Source: Bradyrhizobium commune (GTDB lineage Bacteria > Pseudomonadota > Alphaproteobacteria > Rhizobiales > Xanthobacteraceae). From it: a DNA stretch of 64,000 nucleotides. The notes beneath the pieces are model-generated. The model saw only the letters and a list, made by a program, of their open reading frames with translations, was not told where the DNA came from and ran no database searches. Made by a program: the position numbers and the translations under genes. The stretch covers positions 496,001-560,000 of the forward strand of contig NZ_CP061379.1 in NCBI RefSeq assembly GCF_015624505.1, in the 5' to 3' direction. Positions within the stretch are counted from its first letter, which is position 1; every line of letters starts with the position of its first letter. Positions 1 through 8,097 of this stretch are shown here, piece by piece.

Positions 1-911
1 GCATCGTCGGCATTGGTGAGGATGAAGAGCTCGTCGCCGCGGTCGGCGAGCGAATATTGCACACCCTCTTCACGCGCCGCAACCAGCCGCGGCGGCGCCT
101 CGGGGTTCGCAAGATCGATCAGCCGCTGCTCGGAGGTTTCGTGATCGCCGCCCGCGATCACGCAGAAGCGTCCGCTGGTGCTCTCATGCAGATGGGTGAA
201 CCAGCCGGAATCCTGCTCTTCGTAGACGAGCGTGTCGTCGGCCTGTTTTGTGCCGAGCTTGTGCCGCCACACCTGCATCGGCCGGTGATTGTCGTCGAGC
301 TTCACATAGAAGAAGCTCTTGCAATCCTTGCTCCAGACGACGCCGCCGTCGGTCTCCTCGACGACATCGTCGAGATCCGTGCCCGTCGCCCAGTCGCGGA
401 CGCGGATCGTAAAATATTCGGAGCCCTTGGTATCGGCGCTCCAGGCCTGGAGCTTGTGATCGTCGGAATGGCGGCTGGCGCCGAACTTGAAATATTTGTG
501 GTCTTTTGCGAGCGCGTCGCCGTCGAGCACGATATGGCTGTCGCCGCCGTCGCGCGGCATCCGGCCGAACAGCTCATGCTGTCCGCCCTCGCGAAACTTG
601 CGGAAATAGGCGAAGGCCCCGTCCGGCGACGGCACGCTGGAATCGTCCTCCTTGATCCGTCCGCGCATCTCGCCGACCAGCGTTTTCTGGAGACCAGCGG
701 TGTGGCCGAGCAGGCTGTCGGTGTAGACGTTTTCCTGGTCGAGATATTTGCGGATGTCGGGATCGAGCACCGCGGGATCGCGCAGCACCTCCTGCCATTT
801 CGCGTCCTTCAGCCAGGCATAGTCGTCGGCCACGGTGATGCCGTGGCGGGTAAACGAATGCGGCCGGCGCGGGGCGACGGGGGGCTGGGAACGTGTTTTG
901 GCCTGGGTCAC
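1..911 (-). CDS. S9 family oligopeptidase (oligopeptidase B/prolyl oligopeptidase type), 5' part only
   Basis: The frame read leftwards from a GTG at 911-909 stays open to the window edge and gives about 303 residues. It begins VTQAKTRSQP and contains TRHGITVADDYAWLKD followed by repeated beta-propeller blades (for example SKDCKSFFYVKLDDNH). This matches the N-terminal propeller of S9 prolyl oligopeptidases, which cleave short peptides after proline or basic residues. The Ser-Asp-His hydrolase domain would lie beyond position 1 and cannot be seen. The GTG start is supported by a GAGG-type ribosome site just upstream and no in-frame ATG nearby. It is divergent from the MBOAT gene at 1063. Oligopeptidase B versus prolyl oligopeptidase cannot be decided from this part. 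Confidence 0.85.
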   Translation of the reverse strand, partial: MTQAKTRSQPPVAPRRPHSFTRHGITVADDYAWLKDAKWQEVLRDPAVLDPDIRKYLDQENVYTDSLLGHTAGLQKTLVGEMRGRIKEDDSSVPSPDGAFAYFRKFREGGQHELFGRMPRDGGDSHIVLDGDALAKDHKYFKFGASRHSDDHKLQAWSADTKGSEYFTIRVRDWATGTDLDDVVEETDGGVVWSKDCKSFFYVKLDDNHRPMQVWRHKLGTKQADDTLVYEEQDSGWFTHLHESTSGRFCVIAGGDHETSEQRLIDLANPEAPPRLVAAREEGVQYSLADRGDELFILTNADD

Positions 912-1062
912 TCGATCCTCGTTCAGATGCGCGTTCCGCCTTATATCGTCCCGATTCCACGAATTGCCAGCGTGGCCGCACCAAGGACTGCGCCAAGTCG
1001 CCGGTTGTTGATGGGCCGCTGGTATGCTTTAGGGGCCATATCCCCGCCATCGGTCCAGCCTG

Positions 1063-2499
1063 ATGCTGTTCAACTCCTATCCGTTCATCCTGCTGTTCCT
1101 GCCGGCCGTGCTGGCCGGTTACTTTTGGCTCGGGCGGCGCAGCAATCTGACCCCGGTGATCTGGCTCGCGGCCGCCTCGCTCGCCTTCTATGCCATCGGC
1201 AACTGGCAGTTCGTGGCCCTGTTGCTGATCTCGATCGGCTTCAACTATGGCGTCGGCTATCTCCTGATCGAGGCGAAGCTAACGCCATCGCGAAGGCGCA
1301 CGGCGCTTGTCATTGGCGTTGCCGGGGATCTCCTCGTGCTCGGCATCTTCAAATATGCAGGGTTTGCTGCCGACAACGTCAACGCACTATTTGGTACGCA
1401 CCTCACGCTCCACATCCTGCTGCCGGTCGGGATTTCCTTTTACACGTTCACGCAGATCGCGTTCCTGGTCGATGCGTATCGCGGGCAGGTCGCGCGTTAT
1501 GCCTTGCCGCACTACGCGCTGTTCGTGACTTATTTTCCGCATCTGATCGCGGGGCCGATTCTGCACCACAAGGACATGATCCCGCAATTCGAGCGGGAGG
1601 ACACCAAACACCCGCACGCGCATCTGATCCTGTGCGGTGCCATCATCTTCGCCATCGGTCTGTTCAAGAAGACCTGCCTTGCCGACGGCATCCAGCCGTT
1701 GGTCGCGCTCGCCTTCGATGCGCGCTCGCCGAGCTTCGACCAGGCCTGGTGTGGTGCGCTCGCCTACACGTTCCAGCTCTATTTCGACTTCTCCGGCTAT
1801 TCGGACATGGCGATCGGAATCTCGCTGATGTTCGGCATCTTTCTGCCGGTCAATTTCAACTCGCCCTACAAGGCCACCAGCATCGTCGAGTTCTGGCGGC
1901 GCTGGCACATGACCTTGTCGCAATTCTTGCGCGACTATCTCTACATCCCGCTCGGCGGCAATCGCCACGGCCGCGTGCTGCGCTATGTCAACCTGATGAT
2001 CACGATGCTGCTCGGTGGGCTCTGGCACGGCGCAGCCTGGACTTTTGTCGTTTGGGGCGCACTGCATGGCGCCTATCTCTGCGCCAATCATGCTTTCAAT
2101 GCGCTGGCGCCGAATGTCCCGCCGGCCCTTGCACGCCCGGCCCGCATCGCGGGTGCGGTGCTGACCTTCCTCGCCGTCGTCGTCGCCTGGGTGTTCTTCC
2201 GCGCCGAGAGCGTCGCATGGGCGCTGCGCGTGCTCCGCGCCATGGCTGATCCCTCGAATATCGTGTTCGGCCGCGAGGAGATCGCGGCGCTGGTGTTGGT
2301 CTCCATCTCCGCCGCGCTGGTGTGGCTGGCGCCGAACACGCAAGCGATCATGGGATACGATCACGGCAACCGCCGGGTCGGCGAGGACTTGCGGGCAGGG
2401 CGACTGCGACCGCTGGTTCTCTACGGCGCATCGCTGGTGCTCGCGCTTGGGATTCTCGGCATCCAGAGCCACAGCGAATTCATCTATTTCAGGTTCTGA
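1063..2499 (+). CDS. MBOAT family membrane-bound O-acyltransferase (AlgI-like)
   Basis: The 478-residue protein is multi-membrane-spanning, starting MLFNSYPFILLFLPAV. It carries the MBOAT hallmarks: FYTFTQIAFLVD, the WRRWHMTLSQFLRDYLYIPLG block and the catalytic histidine in GGLWHGAAW. The length is normal for AlgI/DltB-type enzymes, which move acyl groups across the inner membrane onto extracytoplasmic polysaccharide or other acceptors. Its TGA overlaps the ATG of the next gene (TGATG), so the two are translationally coupled and probably form an acylation pair. The acceptor is unknown, because no alginate or other exopolysaccharide genes are visible nearby. Confidence 0.92.
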   Translation: MLFNSYPFILLFLPAVLAGYFWLGRRSNLTPVIWLAAASLAFYAIGNWQFVALLLISIGFNYGVGYLLIEAKLTPSRRRTALVIGVAGDLLVLGIFKYAGFAADNVNALFGTHLTLHILLPVGISFYTFTQIAFLVDAYRGQVARYALPHYALFVTYFPHLIAGPILHHKDMIPQFEREDTKHPHAHLILCGAIIFAIGLFKKTCLADGIQPLVALAFDARSPSFDQAWCGALAYTFQLYFDFSGYSDMAIGISLMFGIFLPVNFNSPYKATSIVEFWRRWHMTLSQFLRDYLYIPLGGNRHGRVLRYVNLMITMLLGGLWHGAAWTFVVWGALHGAYLCANHAFNALAPNVPPALARPARIAGAVLTFLAVVVAWVFFRAESVAWALRVLRAMADPSNIVFGREEIAALVLVSISAALVWLAPNTQAIMGYDHGNRRVGEDLRAGRLRPLVLYGASLVLALGILGIQSHSEFIYFRF

Positions 2500-3599
2500 T
2501 GCAGAGTGATTTCAAACAGCTGAGGCGTCTTCTGCTCGGGAGCATCGCGTGCGTGCTCGGTGCGGCGGCGCTTACCTATGCCGTCGATCCCCTTCAGCTG
2601 TTTCGCCCCTCGCCATTAGCCTTCTATTCCGACGACACGCGCGTGCAGAATGCCGGGCTGATCCGCAGCCAGTCGTTCGACACCGCTTTCATGGGCACAT
2701 CGCTCGCGATTCATTTCCGCCAGAGCAACATAAACCGCGCGCTTCATGTCCATTCGCTTAAGCTGGCCATGACCGGGTCGAATTCGCGCCAGCAGGCCTT
2801 CGTGCTTGAGCAGGCGATCGAGCGCGGCGCAAGGCGCGTGATCTGGGAGATGGACGATTTTATCTTTGTCGATGCGGCCGACATCGAGACGGATCCCTAT
2901 CTGTCCGTCGATCTCTATCGCGGGACGGCCAGGGGGATCGCAGCCTATCTGTTCAGCGCGGCGATGGCGAAGGAATCCCTGTTCGCATTGCTGCGGTCGA
3001 TCCCACCGGTGCGACAGCCGTTGACGCAGGCGGCGCCGTTTCTCCCCGTCAAGTTCGCGCTGCCCGACGTCGACGACATCTACGCGCTGCCGCGGGATTT
3101 CGACGTCGCACGCGGCTACAATGCGGAGCGGACGCGCGCCTCATTCGCCTACATCACCGATCCCGTGCGCAGCCGCTTCCTCAGCGAAGGTTATGGCTAT
3201 GACGCCATGGTCCGGCATTTCGAGCAGGACGCCATCGGCCTGATCACGCGCCATCCGGACGTGACCTTCGACGTCTACTTCCCGCCCTATTCGATCCTGC
3301 AATTCGTCGCGATGCGCGATGCTTCGCCGGAGACGCTGACGCTCGCCACCGATCTCACGGCGCTCATCGCGCGGCACCTGACGCAGCTTCCGAACGTCCG
3401 CCTGCACGACTTTCGCGCGATCAAGCGGGTGACGCACGAGCTGAACAATTACGGCGACGTCATCCACCATTCGCCGGTGGTGGATGCGATGGTATTGCAG
3501 TGGCTGGCAAGCGGAGAATACCGCGTCGACCCGAAGGCGCCGACTGCGTCGCTGGATGAGTTGAAAGCGCAGGTCGAGGCGTATCGCGTCGAGCACTGA
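2499..3599 (+). CDS. SGNH-like exported partner of the MBOAT acyltransferase (hypothetical)
   Basis: The 366-residue product starts MQSDFKQLRRLLLGSIACVL, with one N-terminal hydrophobic segment that is a signal or anchor. FMGTSLAIHF looks like block I of SGNH-like acyltransferase partners (AlgX/AlgJ and similar proteins), and SNSRQQAFVLEQAI follows. A late NNYGDVIHHS segment could supply the histidine of the site. The start is fixed by the TGATG overlap with the MBOAT stop. Coupling suggests it receives acyl groups exported by the MBOAT protein and transfers them in the periplasm. That role is inferred, and the fold call rests on weak motif similarity. Confidence 0.7.
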   Translation: MQSDFKQLRRLLLGSIACVLGAAALTYAVDPLQLFRPSPLAFYSDDTRVQNAGLIRSQSFDTAFMGTSLAIHFRQSNINRALHVHSLKLAMTGSNSRQQAFVLEQAIERGARRVIWEMDDFIFVDAADIETDPYLSVDLYRGTARGIAAYLFSAAMAKESLFALLRSIPPVRQPLTQAAPFLPVKFALPDVDDIYALPRDFDVARGYNAERTRASFAYITDPVRSRFLSEGYGYDAMVRHFEQDAIGLITRHPDVTFDVYFPPYSILQFVAMRDASPETLTLATDLTALIARHLTQLPNVRLHDFRAIKRVTHELNNYGDVIHHSPVVDAMVLQWLASGEYRVDPKAPTASLDELKAQVEAYRVEH

Positions 3600-3604
3600 T
3601 CTTA

Positions 3605-3752
3605 CCCTCTCCCCTTGTGGGAGAGGGTGGCTCGCCGCGTAGCGGCGAGGCGGGTGAGGGGTTTCTGTCCGCGAGTCAATCTCGCAATCGAGTTTGCGGA
3701 GAGAACCCCTCATCCGGCGCTTCGCGCCACCTTCTCCCGCAAGGGGAGAAGG
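3605..3752. repeat. 148-bp dispersed palindromic repeat, copy A
   Basis: This is a mosaic of hairpins that opens with CCCTCTCCCCTTGTGGGAGA and closes with CTTCTCCCGCAAGGGGAGAAG, with GGCTCGCCGCGTAGCGGCGA and a CATCCGGCGCTTCGCG block inside. A second copy lies at 54188-54336. Here it fills the gap between two convergent genes (stops at 3599 and 3759), so its hairpins may also end transcription from both sides. Such intergenic elements are common in Bradyrhizobium and relatives. Confidence 0.85.
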
Positions 3753-3758
3753 AAGAAT

Positions 3759-4946
3759 TTACACCGCCACCTGCTCGCCGAGATACGCAACCGCAGCTTC
3801 GAGCCCACCCTTGCCGTGCGGGATCTTCAGCGCATTCAACCCAATCTCGATCACGCCCAACGTGCCAAGCAGCATCGGCGCGTTGACATGGCCCATATGG
3901 GCGATGCGGAAGGCCTGGCCGGAGAGGTCGCCGATGCCGGTGCCGAGCACGACGCCGCACTTCTCCTTGCAATAGCGTTGCAGCACCGCCGGGTCATGGC
4001 CGGTGGTCATGGTCACCGTGGTCACGGTGTTGGAGCGCTCATGGGGTTCGGCGACGTTGAAGCCGAGCACCTGGCCTTCCGACCAGGCGCCGACCGCCCG
4101 GCGCGTGGCCTCGCCAAGCAAAGCGTGGCGGCGGAACGCATTCTCCAGGCCTTCTTCGTGCAGGAGGTCGATCGCCTGGCGCAAAGCGAACAAGAGATGC
4201 ACCGGCGCGGTGCCGGCATATTTGCGATAATGCTCGGCGCCCTCGCGTTCGCTCCAGCTCCAATAGGGCGTCGACATGTTGGCCTTCTTGTGCGCTTCCA
4301 GCGCGCGCTCGTTGGCGGAGACGAAGCCGAGGCCGGGCGGCGTCATCAGGCCCTTCTGCGAGCCGGACATCGCGACGTCGACGCCCCATTTGTCCATCTC
4401 GAACGGCATGCAGGCGAGCGAAGCCACGGTGTCGACCATGTACAGCGCGGGATGGCCGGCCGCCTTGATCGCCCTGCCGATCGCCTCGATGTCGTTCTGC
4501 ACGCCCGAGGCCGTATCGATCTGGACGACGACGACGGCCTTGATGGTGTGCTCGGTGTCGCGGCGCAGCCGTTCCTCGACCTCGTGCGGCCGCACCGCGC
4601 GGCGCCAGTCGCCCTTGAGCACCTCGACCTCGGCGCCCATCAGCCTTGCAGCATTGCCCCAGCCGATCGCGAAGCGTCCGCTCTCCAGCACCAGCACTTT
4701 GTCGCCGCGCGACAGCACGTTGCTCAGCGCGGCCTCCCAGGCGCCGTGACCGTTGGCGATGTAGATGTAGGATTTGCCCTTGGTCGAAAACAGTTTCGAG
4801 ATGTCGCGAAGCAGGCTCTCGGTCAGATCCGTCATCTGTTTGGAGTAGATGTCGATCGCCGGACGATGCATCGCCTGGAGCACGGCGTCGGGCATCGTGG
4901 TGGGCCCGGGGATGGCCAGAAATTCCCGGCCCGCGCGAACGGTCAT
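3759..4946 (-). CDS. Alanine/serine-glyoxylate aminotransferase family PLP enzyme
   Basis: The 395-residue class V aminotransferase has the N-terminal substrate loop FLAIPGPTTMPDAV, the cofactor-binding Asp in MVDTVASLA (about residue 172) and the Schiff-base lysine K198 in SGSQKGLMTPPG. Length and motifs fit the serine-glyoxylate/alanine-glyoxylate group, which transfers an amino group between a small amino acid and glyoxylate in photorespiration-like, glycine or C1 metabolism. Purine-catabolic relatives with other substrates exist, so the exact donor is not fixed. It is convergent with the SGNH-like gene across the repeat at 3605-3752. The start ATG at 4946 is followed directly by the expected N-terminus. 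Confidence 0.88.
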   Translation of the reverse strand: MTVRAGREFLAIPGPTTMPDAVLQAMHRPAIDIYSKQMTDLTESLLRDISKLFSTKGKSYIYIANGHGAWEAALSNVLSRGDKVLVLESGRFAIGWGNAARLMGAEVEVLKGDWRRAVRPHEVEERLRRDTEHTIKAVVVVQIDTASGVQNDIEAIGRAIKAAGHPALYMVDTVASLACMPFEMDKWGVDVAMSGSQKGLMTPPGLGFVSANERALEAHKKANMSTPYWSWSEREGAEHYRKYAGTAPVHLLFALRQAIDLLHEEGLENAFRRHALLGEATRRAVGAWSEGQVLGFNVAEPHERSNTVTTVTMTTGHDPAVLQRYCKEKCGVVLGTGIGDLSGQAFRIAHMGHVNAPMLLGTLGVIEIGLNALKIPHGKGGLEAAVAYLGEQVAV

Positions 4947-5052
4947 TGCTGTTGGTCCTTGTTGCTGGAGGACAGGTTGGTGGGTCGCTGGTTCATACTC
5001 TTACGCGGCGTGGACAGCCAAGAAAAGCACGTAAAACGCACGCCAGATGCGC

Positions 5053-5778
5053 CTATCGCTTGGTTTCGCGGCAGCCGGCGGCTTCCGCTTCCTCCACCGA
5101 GCAGAACCAGCGGGTGCCCTTGCTGATCTTCATCTTGATCTGGGTGTACCAGCGGCTGGTTGGCTGGTGGTAGATGCACTCGCCGGATGAGTTGACGTTG
5201 CCCTTGATGGTGCAGTCGGGCGAGGGCGCGACCGGCCCGGAGGCCGAGGCGAGCAGCACGGAATGCGCTCCCTCCGGCGGCTTGGTGGCGCCCAAAATGG
5301 CGGTCTTCTTGTTGCGCACGCGCCAGTCCCAGGGCGCGATGAAGGCGCCCTGCCACATCCCGGCCTTGGCCTCACGCGCGGCAGCCTCGTCGGCGTCGTA
5401 ATCGTGCGAAACGCGGGTGTAGGACAGTGCCCAGCCGCTGCGCACCAGCCATTTCTGGATGTCCTCGCCGCCGACCTCACAGCGCGCCACAGTGCGGCCG
5501 CGCCGGTCGATCGCGCGGGCATGGCAGACCCAGTTCTTGCCCTCGCTGTATTTGGCGAGCTCGTCGCGCGCTGCCGCGCCGCAAGTCCAGCGTTCGGACT
5601 TGTTGTTGAGGCAGAGCTGGTCGGCCGAAGGCGCGTCGATGCCGCCGAGCCGGATCCGTGTGTTGCCGATCAGGACGGAATCGCCGTCGCGGACTTTTGC
5701 CGTGCCGGTGATATCTGCGGCCTGTGCCAGCGGTGGGACTGCAAGCAGAGACAGCGCAATCAGGAATTTTCGCAACAT
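5053..5778 (-). CDS. Secreted thermonuclease (SNase)-like protein
   Basis: The 241-residue product has a clear Sec signal (MLRKFLIALSLLAVPPLAQA) followed by an SNase OB-fold domain: GTAKVRDGDSVLIGNTRIRLGGIDAP, then GRTVARCEVGGEDIQKWLVRSGWALSY. The catalytic-region features RLGGIDAP and the later R of GRTVARC are in the expected places. The C-terminal tail, with cysteines and GECIYHQPTSRWYTQIK, is extra to the minimal nuclease. The ATG at 5778 is chosen because it begins the signal peptide, although no strong ribosome site is visible and an in-frame ATG at 5802 is possible. It probably acts in the periplasm or outside the cell. Catalytic activity is not proven. Confidence 0.82.
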   Translation of the reverse strand: MLRKFLIALSLLAVPPLAQAADITGTAKVRDGDSVLIGNTRIRLGGIDAPSADQLCLNNKSERWTCGAAARDELAKYSEGKNWVCHARAIDRRGRTVARCEVGGEDIQKWLVRSGWALSYTRVSHDYDADEAAAREAKAGMWQGAFIAPWDWRVRNKKTAILGATKPPEGAHSVLLASASGPVAPSPDCTIKGNVNSSGECIYHQPTSRWYTQIKMKISKGTRWFCSVEEAEAAGCRETKR

Positions 5779-5898
5779 GCCGGTCCGGTTATTTGGGAAC
5801 ATCTTGATGGGCCGCGCAATTGTGGTCGGCTTTGGGCCGCCCGGCCAGCGCCTGCCTAAGGATTGAGCTTTCAACTTCCCGTCATTGTGGGAGGTCTC

Positions 5899-5930
5899 GT
5901 AGGGTCGGCAAAGCGAAGCGTGCCCACCAT
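5899..5930. repeat. Short hairpin repeat (GTAGGG...CCCACC type)
   Basis: GTAGGGTCGGCAAAGCGAAG continues into CGTGCCCACCAT and forms a small stem-loop. It belongs to the same loose family as the hairpins that host the two insertion sequences. It lies in the 167-bp gap between the nuclease-like gene and the gene ending at 5946, both leftward, so it separates them at RNA level. Confidence 0.6.
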
Positions 5931-5945
5931 GGTTCGGCAACCGTC

Positions 5946-7673
5946 TCACCCCCGCGCCATCGCCCGCCGCGCCACCGCCAGCCCCATCAGCACGAACGCC
6001 GACGTCACCTCCGGTCCGCCCACCAGGATCCGTGTCGGCGTTTTCATCTTGTTCCATTCATAGGCGCGGAACAGGCCGCGGCGGCCGCCTTCACCCAGGC
6101 TTGCAACGATGACGTTGAGCGCCGGCGCGAAGGCGCGCGGATCGGCGCCGAGATGGCCGAGCGCGATCAGTGCGAGGGCCGCGTCGAACACGTTCATCTC
6201 GGCCGTCATCAGCTCGCCCTTTACATAGGAGAGCACGCGATGGCGGATGAAATCGAAATCGCCGTCGGGGTCGATCGCGGCTTGCGCTGCCAGCGGCAGC
6301 GCCAGGAAGGCCGCATAGCAGCGGCCGAAATAGGCGCTGTAAAGCTCCGGCAGATAATAGATGTGGGAGCGCGGATTGGAAAAGGCGCCGCTGGCGGCCA
6401 GCCGCTTCTGGAAGCCGATGATGCGATGCACGGTGGCAAGCCGCGCCGGCGTCTCCAGAATCTTCCAGCGCGCGAGATTGCGAAAGCTCACCTCGAGAAT
6501 GTCGAGATTGAGCGTCGGATCGAGATCGTTGCCGTAGGGCCGCTCGCCCCTGAGATTGTCGATCCAGGTCGCGACCCCGCCCTCGTAGTCGATGTTGTCG
6601 TTGAGCGGCACCGTCACGCGGGGCTCGTTGACGCCCGCATGCACCTGGTAGCCCGCGTAGAAATCCAGCAGCGGCTGGTCGAGGATCGGATCGGTGCAGC
6701 CGGCCTGCGTCGCCGCCGAGATCGAGCATGCGGTGGTGTCGCAATCCGGCACATAGACGCCGAAGCCGAGGTCCTGCTTGATCTGGGCGAAGAAGCGCGA
6801 GAAGCGCGGATGCGGCGCCGGCGCGAGCGCGGTGATGACGTTGAAGCGCGCGCCGTCGATGCCCGCGACTTGCTCGCGGCTGATATTGACGCAGAAGTCG
6901 ACCATGTCGGCGATGGCGCGCTTCGCCGCCGTCGCGTCGGCCGGCGAGGCGAGCCCGGTCTCGACGAAGCTCAAGAGTGCCTCGATGAAGAAGGCGTCGT
7001 AATAGGCCGAGCGGTGGCGGATCTGCACCGGCTCCCACATCGGCTCGGCGATGCCTTTCCAGGGCGGATTGACGACGGCGGCCGCCGGCGAACGGGCGAT
7101 GAAGACGCGGGCGAGGTTGAACAGCAGCGACGAATTCTTGTAGCCGCGCGCGTTGAGCCCCGTCAGCGCCATGATCAGCTCGCGCCCGCGAAAATCGGGA
7201 TCGCCGATCAGGTTGAAGGCGGCATAGGTCGGCAGGAAACCGTTCCTGCGATACGAGCCCAGCAAATGCTGCGCGCAGTCGCGGATCACGCCGTCGATCT
7301 GGGGCAGCGAGGGCATTGTGCTGACGAACAGCGCCGGCGGCGGCTTGGGATGATCGAGTGCGATGGTGTCGACAAGATCGGCGACGGGCTGTCCGACCGC
7401 CGCCCAGTCGGGCTCGGCATCGTCGCGGGCACGCGTCAGCGCCTCGCGCAGCCGGGTCAGCTTGGCCGCGTCGCGCAGCTCGGTCAGACCGGCGCGGCGG
7501 AGCAGCACCCGCAGCGCGGGATTGCCGAGCGCGGTCTTGTAGAATTTGGCCAGATGCGGATCGCCGCCGGCCGGCCCCGCCAATACGGGATCGCACACGT
7601 CATAAAGAGAGGGGCCGTCCTTGCGCGCCGTCAGCGCCCGGCACGCGGCACCTGCGAAATAATGAAAGCTCAT
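5946..7673 (-). CDS. Unrecognised 575-residue protein with a DxDTTA motif (possible alpha/alpha-toroid cyclase-like fold)
   Basis: I do not recognise this family with confidence. The protein is soluble, without a signal peptide, and rich in helical segments. Residues 307-316 read YVPDCDTTAC, resembling the DxDDTA/DxDTTA catalytic-acid motif of class II terpene cyclases and squalene-hopene cyclases. Other aromatic or acidic patches include PPWKGIAEPMW (204-214), NDNIDYEGGVATWID and GRCYAAF. The length is close to cyclases of that fold, but the diagnostic QW repeats are not obvious. Its start has an AGG ribosome site, and a CRP-like site lies 111-126 bp upstream (7784-7799). It appears to be transcribed alone. 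Function is unknown. Confidence 0.75.
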   Translation of the reverse strand: MSFHYFAGAACRALTARKDGPSLYDVCDPVLAGPAGGDPHLAKFYKTALGNPALRVLLRRAGLTELRDAAKLTRLREALTRARDDAEPDWAAVGQPVADLVDTIALDHPKPPPALFVSTMPSLPQIDGVIRDCAQHLLGSYRRNGFLPTYAAFNLIGDPDFRGRELIMALTGLNARGYKNSSLLFNLARVFIARSPAAAVVNPPWKGIAEPMWEPVQIRHRSAYYDAFFIEALLSFVETGLASPADATAAKRAIADMVDFCVNISREQVAGIDGARFNVITALAPAPHPRFSRFFAQIKQDLGFGVYVPDCDTTACSISAATQAGCTDPILDQPLLDFYAGYQVHAGVNEPRVTVPLNDNIDYEGGVATWIDNLRGERPYGNDLDPTLNLDILEVSFRNLARWKILETPARLATVHRIIGFQKRLAASGAFSNPRSHIYYLPELYSAYFGRCYAAFLALPLAAQAAIDPDGDFDFIRHRVLSYVKGELMTAEMNVFDAALALIALGHLGADPRAFAPALNVIVASLGEGGRRGLFRAYEWNKMKTPTRILVGGPEVTSAFVLMGLAVARRAMARG

Positions 7674-8097
7674 GAAATACCTGGTCGCGGGGCCTTGCCC
7701 GAGGACCGGCGCGTGCGCCCACCCGCACGCAGGCCCCCCTGCAAGTCTTTGAAAAAGCTACCCGGATTCGCGGGAAATACAAATGTGATCCAGGTCACGG
7801 ACAAAGCCGGCATGCGGACCGCATAATCGGTCACCGGAGGACTACGGGGGAGCGGCAAAAGCACAAAGTTAATTCGCCAGATTAGCTAATATCTCCAGTC
7901 AGTTAGCTCAAATTTTGGGCGTTCTATTGCGGCCGCGGCGATATCCGGTTAAGGGTTTGTTTGGTGCGGCGCCGCAAATTGCGCGCAATTCGGGGGCACT
8001 CCCCCGGCCAATCCCTCAAACCTAAAGCCGCCATCGCGCTACTCAACCCGTGTGCGCGCGCTTGGCTGGTCTTTGGCACTGACAGGAATGAACCGAG
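7674..8097. other. Divergent 424-bp intergenic region
   Basis: This stretch separates the leftward 575-residue gene from the rightward caspase-like gene and shows no convincing gene. It holds a GC-rich hairpin at 7711-7730 (GCGTGCG/CGCACGC arms), a CRP-like site at 7784-7799, and a strikingly A+T-rich patch at about 7864-7920 that probably contains the promoter or promoters. AGGAATGAACCGAG before 8098 is the ribosome site of the caspase-like gene. Confidence 0.6.
7784..7799. promoter_or_regulatory. CRP-type binding site, TGTGATCCAGGTCACG
   Basis: The site is TGTGA-N6-TCACG, one mismatch from the CRP consensus TGTGA-N6-TCACA. The left flank AAATGTGATC also matches the extended consensus. It sits 111-126 bp upstream of the leftward gene starting at 7673. 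A CRP-family protein whose recognition helix fits this sequence is encoded at 40874-41548. Binding is inferred. Confidence 0.5.

Noticed and set aside
57..2249. A 730-codon rightward open frame at the left end
   Set aside because: It runs antisense through the S9 peptidase and out of frame through the MBOAT gene. Its composition is Arg/Ala/His-rich without any domain, typical of a shadow frame in GC-rich DNA.
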